Below, piece after piece: positions 37,135 through 45,818 of a DNA stretch of 64,000 nucleotides (within the stretch, counting starts at the first letter, position 1; the number at the start of each line of letters is the position of its first letter). The notes under the pieces are model-generated. The model was not told the DNA's origin and made no database searches. It saw only the letters and a program-made list of their open reading frames with translations. Location of the stretch: the NCBI RefSeq assembly GCF_017813235.1, contig NZ_JAGISH010000006.1, positions 247,114 to 311,113 of the forward strand. Reading direction: 5' to 3'. This DNA is from Sagittula salina (GTDB taxonomy: Bacteria > Pseudomonadota > Alphaproteobacteria > Rhodobacterales > Rhodobacteraceae). Both the position numbers and the translations under genes were made by a program.

Positions 37135-38508
37135 ATGGAAAACGAGATCACGGGCCTGAGAGCCCGGATTGCCCAGATGCAACCAGTACGCGCCGTTGGG
37201 CGGGTCGTGTCCGTCGATGGCACGACAATCTGGGTGCGCGGGCTCGCGGAAAGCGCCAGTATAGGCGACCGGGTGCAGCTGTACCACGGCGGCAACACGC
37301 TTGGCGGGGAGGTGCTGCGCATCCGGGACGATCTCGTGGCCATGCTGCCCGACGAGGTTGCCGAAGGCGTATCGCGCGGCGACCGCGTGGCGGTTCTGGG
37401 TGCGCCGACGCTGGCTCCCTGCGATAGTTGGATCGGGCGGGTGATCGATGCCTACGGGCGACCGTTGGACGGCGCTCCATTGGGACCCGGAAACAAGCGC
37501 AGGCCGTTCCGGGCCAGCCCGCCGCCGGCGGCAGCGCGACGCCGACTCGGGGCGCGGCTGTCGACGGGCCTCGCGGTTTTCGACACACTGCTGCCCATTG
37601 CGCAGGGTCAGAGAATCGGCCTTTTCGCCGGGTCCGGGGTCGGAAAATCGCGGCTATTGGCGAAGCTCGCGCAGGGCATGGACGCTGATGTGGTCGTTTT
37701 GGCCCTCGTGGGAGAAAGGGGTCGGGAAGTTCTTGATTTCGTGACAGAAGTGCTCGGGCCGGAAGGTATGGCCCGAAGTGTAGTTGTAGCCGCCACCTCG
37801 GATCGCTCCCCCCTGGAACGCAGGCGCTGTCCCCTGGCCGCGATGACCATTGCGGAGCATTTCCGTGACCAGGGGAAACACGTGCTCTTCCTCGCTGATT
37901 CGATCACCCGTTTCGCCGAAGCGCATCGCGAAGTGGCCATCGCTTCGGGCGAACTACCGGCGCTCCGCGGGCACCCGCCCTCGGTCGCACATCAGATCAT
38001 GCGGCTGGCTGAACGCGCGGGCTGTGGGATCGAAGGAGCCGGCGACATCACGGCGGTGTTCAGCGTTCTGGTTGCGGGTTCGGACATGGAGGAGCCCATT
38101 GCCGACATCCTGCGTGGCGTTCTCGATGGACACGTGGTTCTGGACCGACAAATTGCAGAGCGTGGTCGTTTTCCGGCAATAGACCTCCTGCGCTCCGTTT
38201 CCCGCAGCCTGCCGGAAGTGGCCGGCGAGCAGGAGAACGAAATCATCCAGCGCGTTCGTCAGCTCTTGGGTGCTTATGCGAGGTCGGAAACGATGGTCCG
38301 TGCGGGTCTGTATCGGGAGGGTGAGGACGCTGTTCTGGACCAGGCTATGCGCATCTGGGCGGAACTCGATTCCTTTCTCGCAGAACCGTCGCCGATCGGG
38401 CCGGAACACGCCTTCCAGCGGCTCGAATTACTCTTGCGCCGCGCCAGCGCCGCACCCGCGCGCCGACCTCCGGTCCCGAGAGGGCGCCCCGGCCTGCAAG
38501 TACGCTGA
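37135..38508 (+). CDS. fliI: Flagellum-specific ATPase FliI
   Basis: A 457-residue F1-beta-like hexameric ATPase energising export. It has the Walker A loop GSGVGKS, a LVGERGREV segment, and the Walker B region HVLFLADSITRFAEAHRE. An upstream ATG at 37123 is in frame, but GGAG within those extra codons is placed as a Shine-Dalgarno for ATG 37135, so I prefer the later start. fliH, its usual partner, is not in the window. Confidence 0.95.
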   Translation: MENEITGLRARIAQMQPVRAVGRVVSVDGTTIWVRGLAESASIGDRVQLYHGGNTLGGEVLRIRDDLVAMLPDEVAEGVSRGDRVAVLGAPTLAPCDSWIGRVIDAYGRPLDGAPLGPGNKRRPFRASPPPAAARRRLGARLSTGLAVFDTLLPIAQGQRIGLFAGSGVGKSRLLAKLAQGMDADVVVLALVGERGREVLDFVTEVLGPEGMARSVVVAATSDRSPLERRRCPLAAMTIAEHFRDQGKHVLFLADSITRFAEAHREVAIASGELPALRGHPPSVAHQIMRLAERAGCGIEGAGDITAVFSVLVAGSDMEEPIADILRGVLDGHVVLDRQIAERGRFPAIDLLRSVSRSLPEVAGEQENEIIQRVRQLLGAYARSETMVRAGLYREGEDAVLDQAMRIWAELDSFLAEPSPIGPEHAFQRLELLLRRASAAPARRPPVPRGRPGLQVR

Positions 38509-38516
38509 GCGGGGCG

Positions 38517-39731
38517 TCATGCGTTCTGGTTCTGCTGCCTCATGGACGAAAGCAGAGTAAGTGCGATCTGTTGCGAACCATAACTGGCGTTGTTGGCGAT
38601 CTCGGCCTGCAGGAGATAGCCGAAGATCACCTTGTTCTGCACTTTTTCGTCCTCGAGGTCCGAGAAACTGGCTATTCCGAATCGGCTTTCGGCCTTTTCC
38701 TTAAGGACTTCAAGCTGTTTGTCGATGTCGATTTGACTGAAGCCCGCAGGCAGGCCGAGCGCCTTCTCGAACACCTCCCGCATCATGGAATCGCCAAGTA
38801 CGTTGAACCACTTCGTGTTCTCTGAACTGTCCAGACCGGCGAGCGCTGGCGCTGCCCGTTGAAAGCTCATGGCGGTGCCGATAGTCGGATCGATCTCGTA
38901 GATCGCATCTTCGAACAACTGCCACTGGTAGTTGTCGATGATTTTCTCGGCAAAGTTTTCCGCTTGGAGCGCGGTACTAGGTTCCGTGTTGAAACCAAAG
39001 GCCTTTGTCATGGCGATCAGCCCCTTGTCCTTCAGGACGTTGGCGAGGGCATCCGGATCGTCTGCGCCTTCGGAAAAAACGCGTTTCAAGAGGGTTTTGC
39101 TGTTGATGCGATCCTCGACGCCAAACGCACCGAGGGCAACCTTCAACAGGTCTGGATCAGAGAAGAGGTCGTCGACCGAGCCGACCGAGCCGATATTGTC
39201 CCGGAAGTGCTGCGATGTAATCTCCAGCGCGTCTAGAACAGATGTTTCCAGGGCGGCGGAGGCGATGGGGTTGCCGCTATACTCCGGCTCGGCCAGAAGG
39301 CCCTGAAGGTCGCTGCGTATCTTCTTGTCATAGGCCGCGAGTACGGTGTCGGCAAAGCCGTCCTCCTGAAAAGGGTATGCAACGGTTTCCTCAAAGTTGA
39401 ACGCGTTGGCCAGCGCCACGTAACGCCCGTCGTTCAACTTGTTGGCCAGGGCCTTGTCATCCTCGACGCCTTCCGACAGCACGCGCTTGAGCAGGTAGGT
39501 GCTGTCGATCTGGTCGCTCAAGCCGAAGGCAGATAGCGCCACCCGAAGCAGGCTGCGGTTTTCGACCAGTTCGTCGCCGGAGGAGACGGAGCCGATGTTC
39601 TCCAGAAAATACTTGGCGTCCCGCGCGACGTCTGCGCTCGCGTTGAACGCTTTCTGTTGCGAGGTCAGCGTCGTCTGAAGTACCTGATAGCCAATCAGGC
39701 CAGAACCGGCAATCATCGGCGTGATCGGCAT
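38517..39731 (-). CDS. DUF1217 flagellar-cluster protein with two internal repeats
   Basis: A 404-residue, mostly helical protein without a signal peptide, of a family found beside flbT and flaF in alphaproteobacteria. It contains an evident duplication: residues 38-114 and 174-249 align with matching blocks FLENIGSV/FRDNIGSV, LLRVALSAFGLSDQI/LLKVALGAFGVEDRI and LLKRVLSEGVEDDKALAN/LLKRVFSEGADDPDALAN. The start ATG 39731 overlaps the flbT TAA by one base. The molecular function is unknown to me. Context ties it to flagellin expression or filament assembly. Confidence 0.8.
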   Translation of the reverse strand: MPITPMIAGSGLIGYQVLQTTLTSQQKAFNASADVARDAKYFLENIGSVSSGDELVENRSLLRVALSAFGLSDQIDSTYLLKRVLSEGVEDDKALANKLNDGRYVALANAFNFEETVAYPFQEDGFADTVLAAYDKKIRSDLQGLLAEPEYSGNPIASAALETSVLDALEITSQHFRDNIGSVGSVDDLFSDPDLLKVALGAFGVEDRINSKTLLKRVFSEGADDPDALANVLKDKGLIAMTKAFGFNTEPSTALQAENFAEKIIDNYQWQLFEDAIYEIDPTIGTAMSFQRAAPALAGLDSSENTKWFNVLGDSMMREVFEKALGLPAGFSQIDIDKQLEVLKEKAESRFGIASFSDLEDEKVQNKVIFGYLLQAEIANNASYGSQQIALTLLSSMRQQNQNA

Positions 39732-40135
39732 TACTTCGCTCCTGCGGCAAGCAGCCGGTCCTCGCGCGGGATCAGGGCGCGCAAGGCCTTCAGGCACTGG
39801 TAGAACTGGTCGCCCAGCAGAGCGTCCGTGGCCTGGGTCAGGAGCCGCCGACTGTCGGGATCCACGAGGATGTGACTGAGCTCCTCGATCCGCGGCAGGA
39901 GCTGGGCGCGAGCCTCCTCCGGCCGGGCGTCGCCCGTCAGGATCAGCTGTGCTGTGTAGCAAAGGCGGCGGACCGGGGTGCGTGCCTCGTCCGGGTGGAT
40001 CGCATCGCGCAGCCGCAGCACGTTGGCGTTTGGAGTCACGATAGAAAGGCGGCTGCGTTTGTCACCGTTCTCAATGACTGCTCCGTTGATCAGGACTCGC
40101 TCTCGCGGACCCAGTTTCAGTACCAATCCGCTCAT
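39731..40135 (-). CDS. flbT: Flagellin mRNA regulator FlbT
   Basis: A 134-residue FlbT protein. In Caulobacter FlbT binds the flagellin mRNA 5' region and couples flagellin translation to hook completion. LVLKLGPRERVLINGAVIENGDKRSRLSI is the family N-terminus. It overlaps flaF (4 nt) and the DUF1217 gene (1 nt) and lies downstream of fliC in the same operon. Confidence 0.94.
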   Translation of the reverse strand: MSGLVLKLGPRERVLINGAVIENGDKRSRLSIVTPNANVLRLRDAIHPDEARTPVRRLCYTAQLILTGDARPEEARAQLLPRIEELSHILVDPDSRRLLTQATDALLGDQFYQCLKALRALIPREDRLLAAGAK

Positions 40136-40509
40136 CTGTTTGTCCTCCGGCCGCTCAAGCCTTTCAGGATCGCGGCGTTGATTTCCAGCAGGGGCGTGAT
40201 TCGACCCTTGCGTGTCAGAACTTTTGAGGTCTGCTGCTGAACGAACTCCGCGAGATAAAAGATCCGGGCGCGTAGCTCCTGTGGCAGGGCGTTGCGGTCA
40301 TCGGCCACGTCGACGGCCAACGCAGTCCAGAGACGCTGGTTGTCCGACAGGGCTTCGACGAGTTTGGGGTAGGCCATCGGGCCTGCCTCGGCGGCGGCCT
40401 TGATGCGATGAGTCACCTTTGCGATCAGTTCGTATTCGGTACCGCGCGGCGTTTGGGTTGTGCGTGCATTCTGGGCATATGCCCGAAGCGCTTGAGTTTG
40501 TGCGTTCAC
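40132..40509 (-). CDS. flaF: Flagellin secretion/expression factor FlaF
   Basis: A 125-residue FlaF, partner and antagonist of FlbT in Caulobacter, required for flagellin translation and secretion. Family features are AYAQNARTTQTPRGTEYELIAKVTHRI, LWTALAVDVADDRNALPQELRARIFYLAEFV and LLEINAAILKGL. The start codon is GTG (40509). It lies 74 nt after the fliC stop. Confidence 0.93.
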   Translation of the reverse strand: MNAQTQALRAYAQNARTTQTPRGTEYELIAKVTHRIKAAAEAGPMAYPKLVEALSDNQRLWTALAVDVADDRNALPQELRARIFYLAEFVQQQTSKVLTRKGRITPLLEINAAILKGLSGRRTNR

Positions 40510-40583
40510 CTGAGAGCCTTCTGATCTAGAGGGTCAAGGATTGTAAGGAACGGAGGCCGGCTGGCCGACCTCCGTCATCCCGG

Positions 40584-41879
40584 TTACTGGAACAGCGACA
40601 GCAGAGACTGCGGTGCCTGGTTCGCGATGGAGAGCGCCTGAACACCCAGCTGCTGCTGGACCTGAAGCGCCTGAAGCCTTGCAGAGGCCTCCTCCATATC
40701 GGCGTCGATCAGCGTACCGATGCCCGATTTCAGGGCGTCCGTCAGACCTGCAATAAAATCGGTTTGCGTTTCGATGCGCCCCTGTGCCGAACCGAAGGCC
40801 GAGGCCGAGTCGATCGCGATCTGGATCAGCCCCTCGATCGAGGCCAGCGCCGCATCGGCTCCGGCCTGCGTCGTCACATCAATGTCGGACAGCCCACTCA
40901 GTTTTCCGCCGATCTCCGTAGTGGCATCGGTGGCATACTGGTTGATCGTGTAAGAGAAGTTCGGACCGGCGCTGTCATGGCCGGTGAAGACAATGGTGTT
41001 CCCGCTCGACACTGCAGCCACGGTGCCCACGTTCGCGCCCAATGCATCTGCTGCGTAGGCGTTGAACGAAGACGCCAGACCAGCCACTACTTCTGCCATG
41101 GTTTCGCCGTCACGCGCCACAAAAGAAATATCATTGCGATCGGTCGTGTTCGTCAGACCGCCGCCTGCCGAGGCCGTGATGGCGATGGAGAACGCTGTGC
41201 CCGCGACAACGGTCTGTGTGGCGGAGGTGCCGAAGGTCGTGGTGCCTGTCGGCGGTGTCGCGGCGCCGGTCATGAGGAAAGCGACGCCGTCGCCGTCGCC
41301 TGTCACGTTGTTGGTTGCGCCAGTCAGAGACGTCAGGGCTCCTCCGATGGAGGAGGCGCCCGTGCCGAGATCCTGCTTGGCCACCGAAATATCTGAAGCG
41401 GTAACCCCCTCACCCGACCGGTCGAGCGATGACAGGATGTTGATCATACCGGATCCGACGGTCAACGAGGTGTTCGACAGCAGATTCAGGCCGTTGAACT
41501 GCGCCGCGCCGACGACGGCTGCGATCTGATCGCGCAGTGCGGCGATGTCGGCCTGGATCTTGTCGCGGTCGACGTTCTCCTCCTGCGCCGAAACGATCTT
41601 TCCCTTGATGTCGGTCAACAGTTCGGAAACCGTCTCCGCAGCCTGACGTGCCACCGAAACTGTGGACTGGCCGAGGTTGAGACTGTCGGATATCCCCTTG
41701 AAGCCCTTTACGTCGGCTTCCATCACCTTCGAGATCGCCCAGACGGCGGCGTTGTCCTTCGATGAGGAAACGCGTTTGCCGGTCGAGATTTGTTCCTGCG
41801 TTGCCGAGAGACGAGAGTTGATCGTCTTCAGCGTCTGTAGCGCCACCATGGCGCCATTATTCGTCAGGATGCTAGACAT
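40584..41879 (-). CDS. fliC: Flagellin
   Basis: A 431-residue flagellin. The N-domain is SSILTNNGAMVALQTLKTINSRLSATQEQISTGKRVSSSKDNAAVWAISKVM and the C-domain is ALKSGIGTLIDADMEEASARLQALQVQQQLGVQALSIANQAPQSLLSLF. The central region is Thr/Gly/Ala-rich and surface-exposed. AAGGA lies about 7 nt before ATG 41879, which decides it over an upstream in-frame codon. It is the only flagellin gene visible. Confidence 0.96.
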   Translation of the reverse strand: MSSILTNNGAMVALQTLKTINSRLSATQEQISTGKRVSSSKDNAAVWAISKVMEADVKGFKGISDSLNLGQSTVSVARQAAETVSELLTDIKGKIVSAQEENVDRDKIQADIAALRDQIAAVVGAAQFNGLNLLSNTSLTVGSGMINILSSLDRSGEGVTASDISVAKQDLGTGASSIGGALTSLTGATNNVTGDGDGVAFLMTGAATPPTGTTTFGTSATQTVVAGTAFSIAITASAGGGLTNTTDRNDISFVARDGETMAEVVAGLASSFNAYAADALGANVGTVAAVSSGNTIVFTGHDSAGPNFSYTINQYATDATTEIGGKLSGLSDIDVTTQAGADAALASIEGLIQIAIDSASAFGSAQGRIETQTDFIAGLTDALKSGIGTLIDADMEEASARLQALQVQQQLGVQALSIANQAPQSLLSLFQ

Positions 41880-42026
41880 GTTTTGTCCTTGCTGTTCAAA
41901 AGCGCTTTGCGCCGGTTGCATTTGCCGCGAACGGCATCTCTGACGTCTTTCTGACGATTACAGCCCGAGCTTTTTTCCGGCCTGCGCCACCCGTTTCAGG
42001 TGCGCCGCCAACTTCGCGCTTGAATC

Positions 42027-42041
42027 CTAATGCTCCGCTAA
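42027..42041 (-). promoter_or_regulatory. CtrA-like box upstream of fliC
   Basis: On the minus strand this reads TTAG-N7-TTAG, a perfect direct repeat of the half site with 7-nt spacing, about 150 nt before the fliC start. It resembles the CtrA consensus TTAA-N7-TTAA. Confidence 0.35.
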
Positions 42042-42078
42042 TTTGCCTTCCCCCGGTCGAGCGGATTTGATGTAAATC

Positions 42079-42426
42079 TCAGGCGCGCTTCTCCAGCGTC
42101 CGGATTTCCGGCGCATCGATGCTCAGTTTCCGACCCTGACGGTCATAGGTAACGGTAGACTTGCGAGTCCGGCGCAGGTCGCCGAGGCGGGCGGCAACAT
42201 TTCGTATTCCGGCAAGCGCCTGATCGAAAAGCTCCTGGTTGCGGCGCAAGCCCTCGCGCAGTGGCGCGAGAATCGACGCCGCGTCGGGCGTGTCGCGAAG
42301 CTCGGCCACGAGCGCTTGCTTCTCGGCGATCAGGGCGCTGATCCGCTCGAAATCCCCTGCCAAAAGCGCAGCCCGCTCGGCCTCCACAAGCGCTGCGAGC
42401 TTGCAAGCAATGACTTGATTATCCAT
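42079..42426 (-). CDS. FlgN-like flagellar chaperone
   Basis: A 115-residue helical protein resembling FlgN, the chaperone for the junction proteins FlgK and FlgL. It has an N-terminal helical hairpin (ACKLAALVEAERAALLAGDFERISALIAEKQALVAEL), then NQELFDQALAGIRNVAARLGDLRRT and a short basic tail. ATG 42426 lies 8 nt inside the end of the flgJ-like gene; a TTG at 42429 is also possible. The assignment rests on size, helical pattern and context. Confidence 0.7.
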   Translation of the reverse strand: MDNQVIACKLAALVEAERAALLAGDFERISALIAEKQALVAELRDTPDAASILAPLREGLRRNQELFDQALAGIRNVAARLGDLRRTRKSTVTYDRQGRKLSIDAPEIRTLEKRA

Positions 42427-42712
42427 CAATTTTCTCCTTCAGTGCGTGGTAGATCGACTCCGCAAGCCCGATACCGCCGCTTGCGGACAGTTCGCGAGCC
42501 TGTTCCAGTCGCATCAGGGACGCGAACTGATCCTCTCCCGCACCGCCGCCGAAAGTCTCGGGGGGTTTGCCGACCCCTGCCGCCTTCAGCATTTCGGCGA
42601 GGAAGTTGGCCTCCAGCTCCATCGCGGCCGCGCGGAGCTTCTTTTCCTGCTGTTCAGCGGATAATCTTCCGCGCGGTGAAGCGGCGTCCGGGCTTATGGA
42701 TGGCAATTCCAT
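42419..42712 (-). CDS. FlgJ-like rod-binding protein (no muramidase domain)
   Basis: A 97-residue protein equivalent to the N-terminal rod-binding domain of FlgJ: KKLRAAAMELEANFLAEMLKAAG ... FGGGAGEDQFASLMRLEQARELSASGGIGLAESIYHAL. The C-terminal muramidase domain of enterobacterial FlgJ is absent, as is usual in alphaproteobacteria. I start it at ATG 42712, with GGAG at a good distance upstream; a TTG at 42727 is an alternative. Confidence 0.8.
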   Translation of the reverse strand: MELPSISPDAASPRGRLSAEQQEKKLRAAAMELEANFLAEMLKAAGVGKPPETFGGGAGEDQFASLMRLEQARELSASGGIGLAESIYHALKEKIDG

Positions 42713-42761
42713 GATGTTTTTCTCCAATTCGACTCATCTCTCTCGTATTGCCTGACGCCCA

Positions 42762-42776
42762 GTAAAGAACTGGTAA
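42762..42776 (+). promoter_or_regulatory. CtrA-like box upstream of fliK
   Basis: GTAA-N7-GTAA, a direct repeat of the right half site seen before motB and flgE, 46 nt before the fliK ATG. It lies between the divergent flgJ-like and fliK genes and could serve either. Confidence 0.3.
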
Positions 42777-42822
42777 GGATGTTCGCATAGCGTTCCGGCG
42801 AGGAAGAATTCCCGGAGCGATC

Positions 42823-45129
42823 ATGCTGAACCAATTGACAAGCCTGCTGGGTTTCGGACCCAGGATTCACAGCGCAGCCCAGACCGGCTCAGAAACGCGG
42901 TCCGAAGAATTCGCGGAGGTGTTTGCCGAGGTGGAAGCGCGCGGCGGCACGCAGGGGCAGGGGGAAGAGACCCAAGGCGACCGCACTCCCCTTCAGTCCG
43001 AAGCAGAAGCCGTCGTGGCGACTGACGAGACCGACGCGATTAATACTTATGAACAAGACGATGTTCTTATCGGTCTCGCACCCGAAGAGGGCGCGCTGGA
43101 TCTGGACGAGGAATGGGCCTCAATGCAGGATGCCGGGGCCTCTCTGGTATATTCAAAAAACCGCTCCGGTATTCCCGGGGCTGGAAATGTCGCGCCGGAT
43201 CATTCCGTGTTGCCCCGCCTACCCCCGCCGGGTGTGTCTCGGAGGGCAGTGGATTCGGGCAATGCGGAACTGGGGTCGGCGCAGGCCTCTCCTCTGCTGA
43301 CCGGTCGCGGTACTGAAAGCCGAGGGTCGGCTCGGGCGGACTGGCCGGGACAGCATCCGCCGGAGTATGCTTCCGACACCGTGCGCTGGTCCGTGGGCAA
43401 GGGGCAACCCGCGGTCCCAGTCGCGGCAGCCACAATAGCCGGTCAGTATTCGGGGGATGCCGCGGCTGCATCGCAAGGGTCGTCTCGGACCCTCGCCGCT
43501 GGCGCCGCACATCTTTTCTCCGGGGGTAATTCGCATCTGACAGGAGGTGCCAATCCTGATGGCATGCATTGGCCAGAGGGTGATCCATTGCGGGATGAAA
43601 TGCCGGGAAAATCGTCGAGTGACCGGATCCCCATTACAGATCAGCGAGGAATTCCGGATTCCCGCCTGAATACCGCTCCACGAGCGCGGTTGCCCGGGAT
43701 CATCGCGCCGGGTGGTGTTGGCTTGTCCGACCTGCACGCAAACATGTCGGGTCCCGATGTGGGTAACAGCTCTCGCGGCGTTTCGACGGCCCATGCGACA
43801 CAAAGCGTTTCGCCGGGCGCCGGTAGACTGGTGCCGTCCGGTTCCACCACGCTTCCGGACGGGGCCACAGTAACCACACCATTGCCGGGATCGATCACCG
43901 ATTCGGGGATGACGCAGGTGCGGCCAGGAAATCTCCCTATATTTAAAGCCCGTACTCTTGGCGGGGCACAACGGACCTTTCCTTCGCCAAGCGCAATCGA
44001 GGCCACCGGCCAAGCCGCGCCCGGGCCTGGGTATTTTGGGGCACGGCCACAGCTTTCCGACCAAGAATTGGCAGCGCAGCCGTCGAGCGAAAGGGAAGTC
44101 GGCACACGGGGGACCGCGTTCGGCGGCCCGGCAAGCGTGGATCTTCATGGCGCGCGCGCGCCGGATCACCCGCGCATTTTTGGCGGTGGTGCATTCCCCG
44201 AAGGCCTGGGTCGCCAGAGGGGGGCCGCGCCGCTCGAATCGCCCTCGCGACCGCCAGCGTCGCAGATGCAGGTTCGATACGCGGGAACTGAGGCCGCTTC
44301 GTCCTCAGAGTTGGACGAGGTCAGGGCGTCTGCGTCGTCATCGTCCAGCCCGCAAGCCGCCACAGGGAGCCAAGCGGCGGCTTACCCTGCTTTCGCTTCC
44401 TCCCGCGCGGGTCGGGCAGTCTCCATGATCCCGGCAGAAAGTTGGGACCGGGGCGGTCACGAGAGATTCGAAAGGCCCACTGCGCAGGGGGCGGTCGATA
44501 GTGTGCCCGGTCCGCCGCCCGCCGGTTCGTCAGCGGCGGCTCTGCCTATCGCAGCATTGCCGCGGGCAGCGCGTTCCCCGATGGCGGCCGACGCAAACTA
44601 TGGCCTCCTCCCGGGCGATCCGCTCGAGACGGATGATACAGCCGATCCGGCTCTTGAGCAGGGAGTGGATGGCGAGTTCTTCGTGTCAGGGCGCTCCCAA
44701 GCGACGGGCGCACTGCCGGGCCAATCCGTTCCGCTGATCTCTGCGGCACGGACCGACGGCGCTGCCGTGGCACGCCAGATGGCCGAGGGCATGGCCCGCC
44801 TTCACGAAGGTACGGTCGAACTGCGGCTCTCGCCGGAAGAACTCGGCCGCGTTCGCATGATCCTGCATCAGGGGGAACATGGGCTCACCGTCCATATTCA
44901 GGCCGACCGGCCGGAGACGCTCGACCTTCTGCGGCGCAACATCGATGAACTCGCGCGCCATCTCGGAGACGCCGGATACGAGGGCGCGGGTTTTTCCTTT
45001 GGCGACGGCCAAGAGGGCGGCGGCGATCAGCCCGGCCTGGCTGACGTCCCTCTCCCCGCCGACCCCGACTTGCCGCCCGAGGCCGCGCCCGCTTGGTCCG
45101 ATCCAAACGGCCTAGACATCAGGATATGA
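42823..45129 (+). CDS. fliK: Hook-length control protein FliK
   Basis: A 768-residue protein. A long Gly/Ser/Pro/Ala-rich, low-complexity stretch covers roughly the first 640 residues and is expected to be unfolded during export as a length ruler. The C-terminal Flg_hook domain carries EGTVELRLSPEELGRVRMILHQGEHGLTVHIQADRPETLDLLRRNIDELARHLGDAGY. It should signal FlhB to switch substrates. It is longer than enterobacterial FliK. Long antisense frames over its low-complexity part are compositional artefacts. Confidence 0.88.
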   Translation: MLNQLTSLLGFGPRIHSAAQTGSETRSEEFAEVFAEVEARGGTQGQGEETQGDRTPLQSEAEAVVATDETDAINTYEQDDVLIGLAPEEGALDLDEEWASMQDAGASLVYSKNRSGIPGAGNVAPDHSVLPRLPPPGVSRRAVDSGNAELGSAQASPLLTGRGTESRGSARADWPGQHPPEYASDTVRWSVGKGQPAVPVAAATIAGQYSGDAAAASQGSSRTLAAGAAHLFSGGNSHLTGGANPDGMHWPEGDPLRDEMPGKSSSDRIPITDQRGIPDSRLNTAPRARLPGIIAPGGVGLSDLHANMSGPDVGNSSRGVSTAHATQSVSPGAGRLVPSGSTTLPDGATVTTPLPGSITDSGMTQVRPGNLPIFKARTLGGAQRTFPSPSAIEATGQAAPGPGYFGARPQLSDQELAAQPSSEREVGTRGTAFGGPASVDLHGARAPDHPRIFGGGAFPEGLGRQRGAAPLESPSRPPASQMQVRYAGTEAASSSELDEVRASASSSSSPQAATGSQAAAYPAFASSRAGRAVSMIPAESWDRGGHERFERPTAQGAVDSVPGPPPAGSSAAALPIAALPRAARSPMAADANYGLLPGDPLETDDTADPALEQGVDGEFFVSGRSQATGALPGQSVPLISAARTDGAAVARQMAEGMARLHEGTVELRLSPEELGRVRMILHQGEHGLTVHIQADRPETLDLLRRNIDELARHLGDAGYEGAGFSFGDGQEGGGDQPGLADVPLPADPDLPPEAAPAWSDPNGLDIRI

Positions 45130-45138
45130 GGATTACCC

Positions 45139-45816
45139 ATGGTTGAGACTTCTTCCGTTCAGCCGCTTTATAGCAGCAACACCACACCGCAGGCGACCAC
45201 AGCCCCCAAGCAGGACCGCGCCGTCCTCAGTTCGGATTTCGAGACATTCCTCAAAATGCTCACCGTTCAGGTGCAGAATCAGGACCCTCTGAACCCAATC
45301 GATTCGACGGAGTATGCCACCCAACTGGCGACCTTCTCCTCGGTTGAACAGCAGGTACAGACCAACGATCTGCTACGCAACATTTCGTCCACGCTCGGCG
45401 GCAATGCCCTGAACGAAATGAGCCGCTGGATCGGGATGGAGGGGCTGGTGCGTGCGCCGGCCGCGTTTACGGGCAATCCGGTCACGATCCGTCCGGATTA
45501 TGAACAGGGGGCTACCGCAGCCCAGCTCGTGGTGCGCAACGCCAGCGGGATGGAGGTGCAGCGCTTCGACATCACCGTTGGCGAGGATACGGTCGTCTGG
45601 GGCGGGCGCGATGGCGACGGGAATGCACTTCCGGCCGGAAACTACCGTTTTGAAACCGAAAGTTACAAGGACGGTCAGAGGCTCGCCACCACGCTGTCGC
45701 AGGTTTACAGCATGATATCCGAAGTGCGCAACGACGACGGCACCGTGGTGGTCCGCATGTCGGATGGATCGGAACTGAGCTCGGACATGGTCGACGGTCT
45801 GCGCGCGGCGGGCTGA
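45139..45816 (+). CDS. flgD: Hook capping / scaffolding protein FlgD
   Basis: A 225-residue hook cap. The N-terminal conserved region is FETFLKMLTVQVQNQDPLNPIDSTEYATQLATFSSVEQQVQTNDLL. The C-terminal half is beta-rich with a FlgD Ig-like pattern (DGDGNALPAGNYRFETESYKDG). It starts 9 nt after fliK, so hook-length control and hook capping are co-expressed. Last flagellar gene of the cluster. Confidence 0.94.
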   Translation: MVETSSVQPLYSSNTTPQATTAPKQDRAVLSSDFETFLKMLTVQVQNQDPLNPIDSTEYATQLATFSSVEQQVQTNDLLRNISSTLGGNALNEMSRWIGMEGLVRAPAAFTGNPVTIRPDYEQGATAAQLVVRNASGMEVQRFDITVGEDTVVWGGRDGDGNALPAGNYRFETESYKDGQRLATTLSQVYSMISEVRNDDGTVVVRMSDGSELSSDMVDGLRAAG

Positions 45817-45818
45817 CC

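Noticed and set aside
43219..44169. Long open frame antisense to fliK
   Set aside because: It covers the low-complexity part of fliK and reflects base composition, with no recognisable domain.
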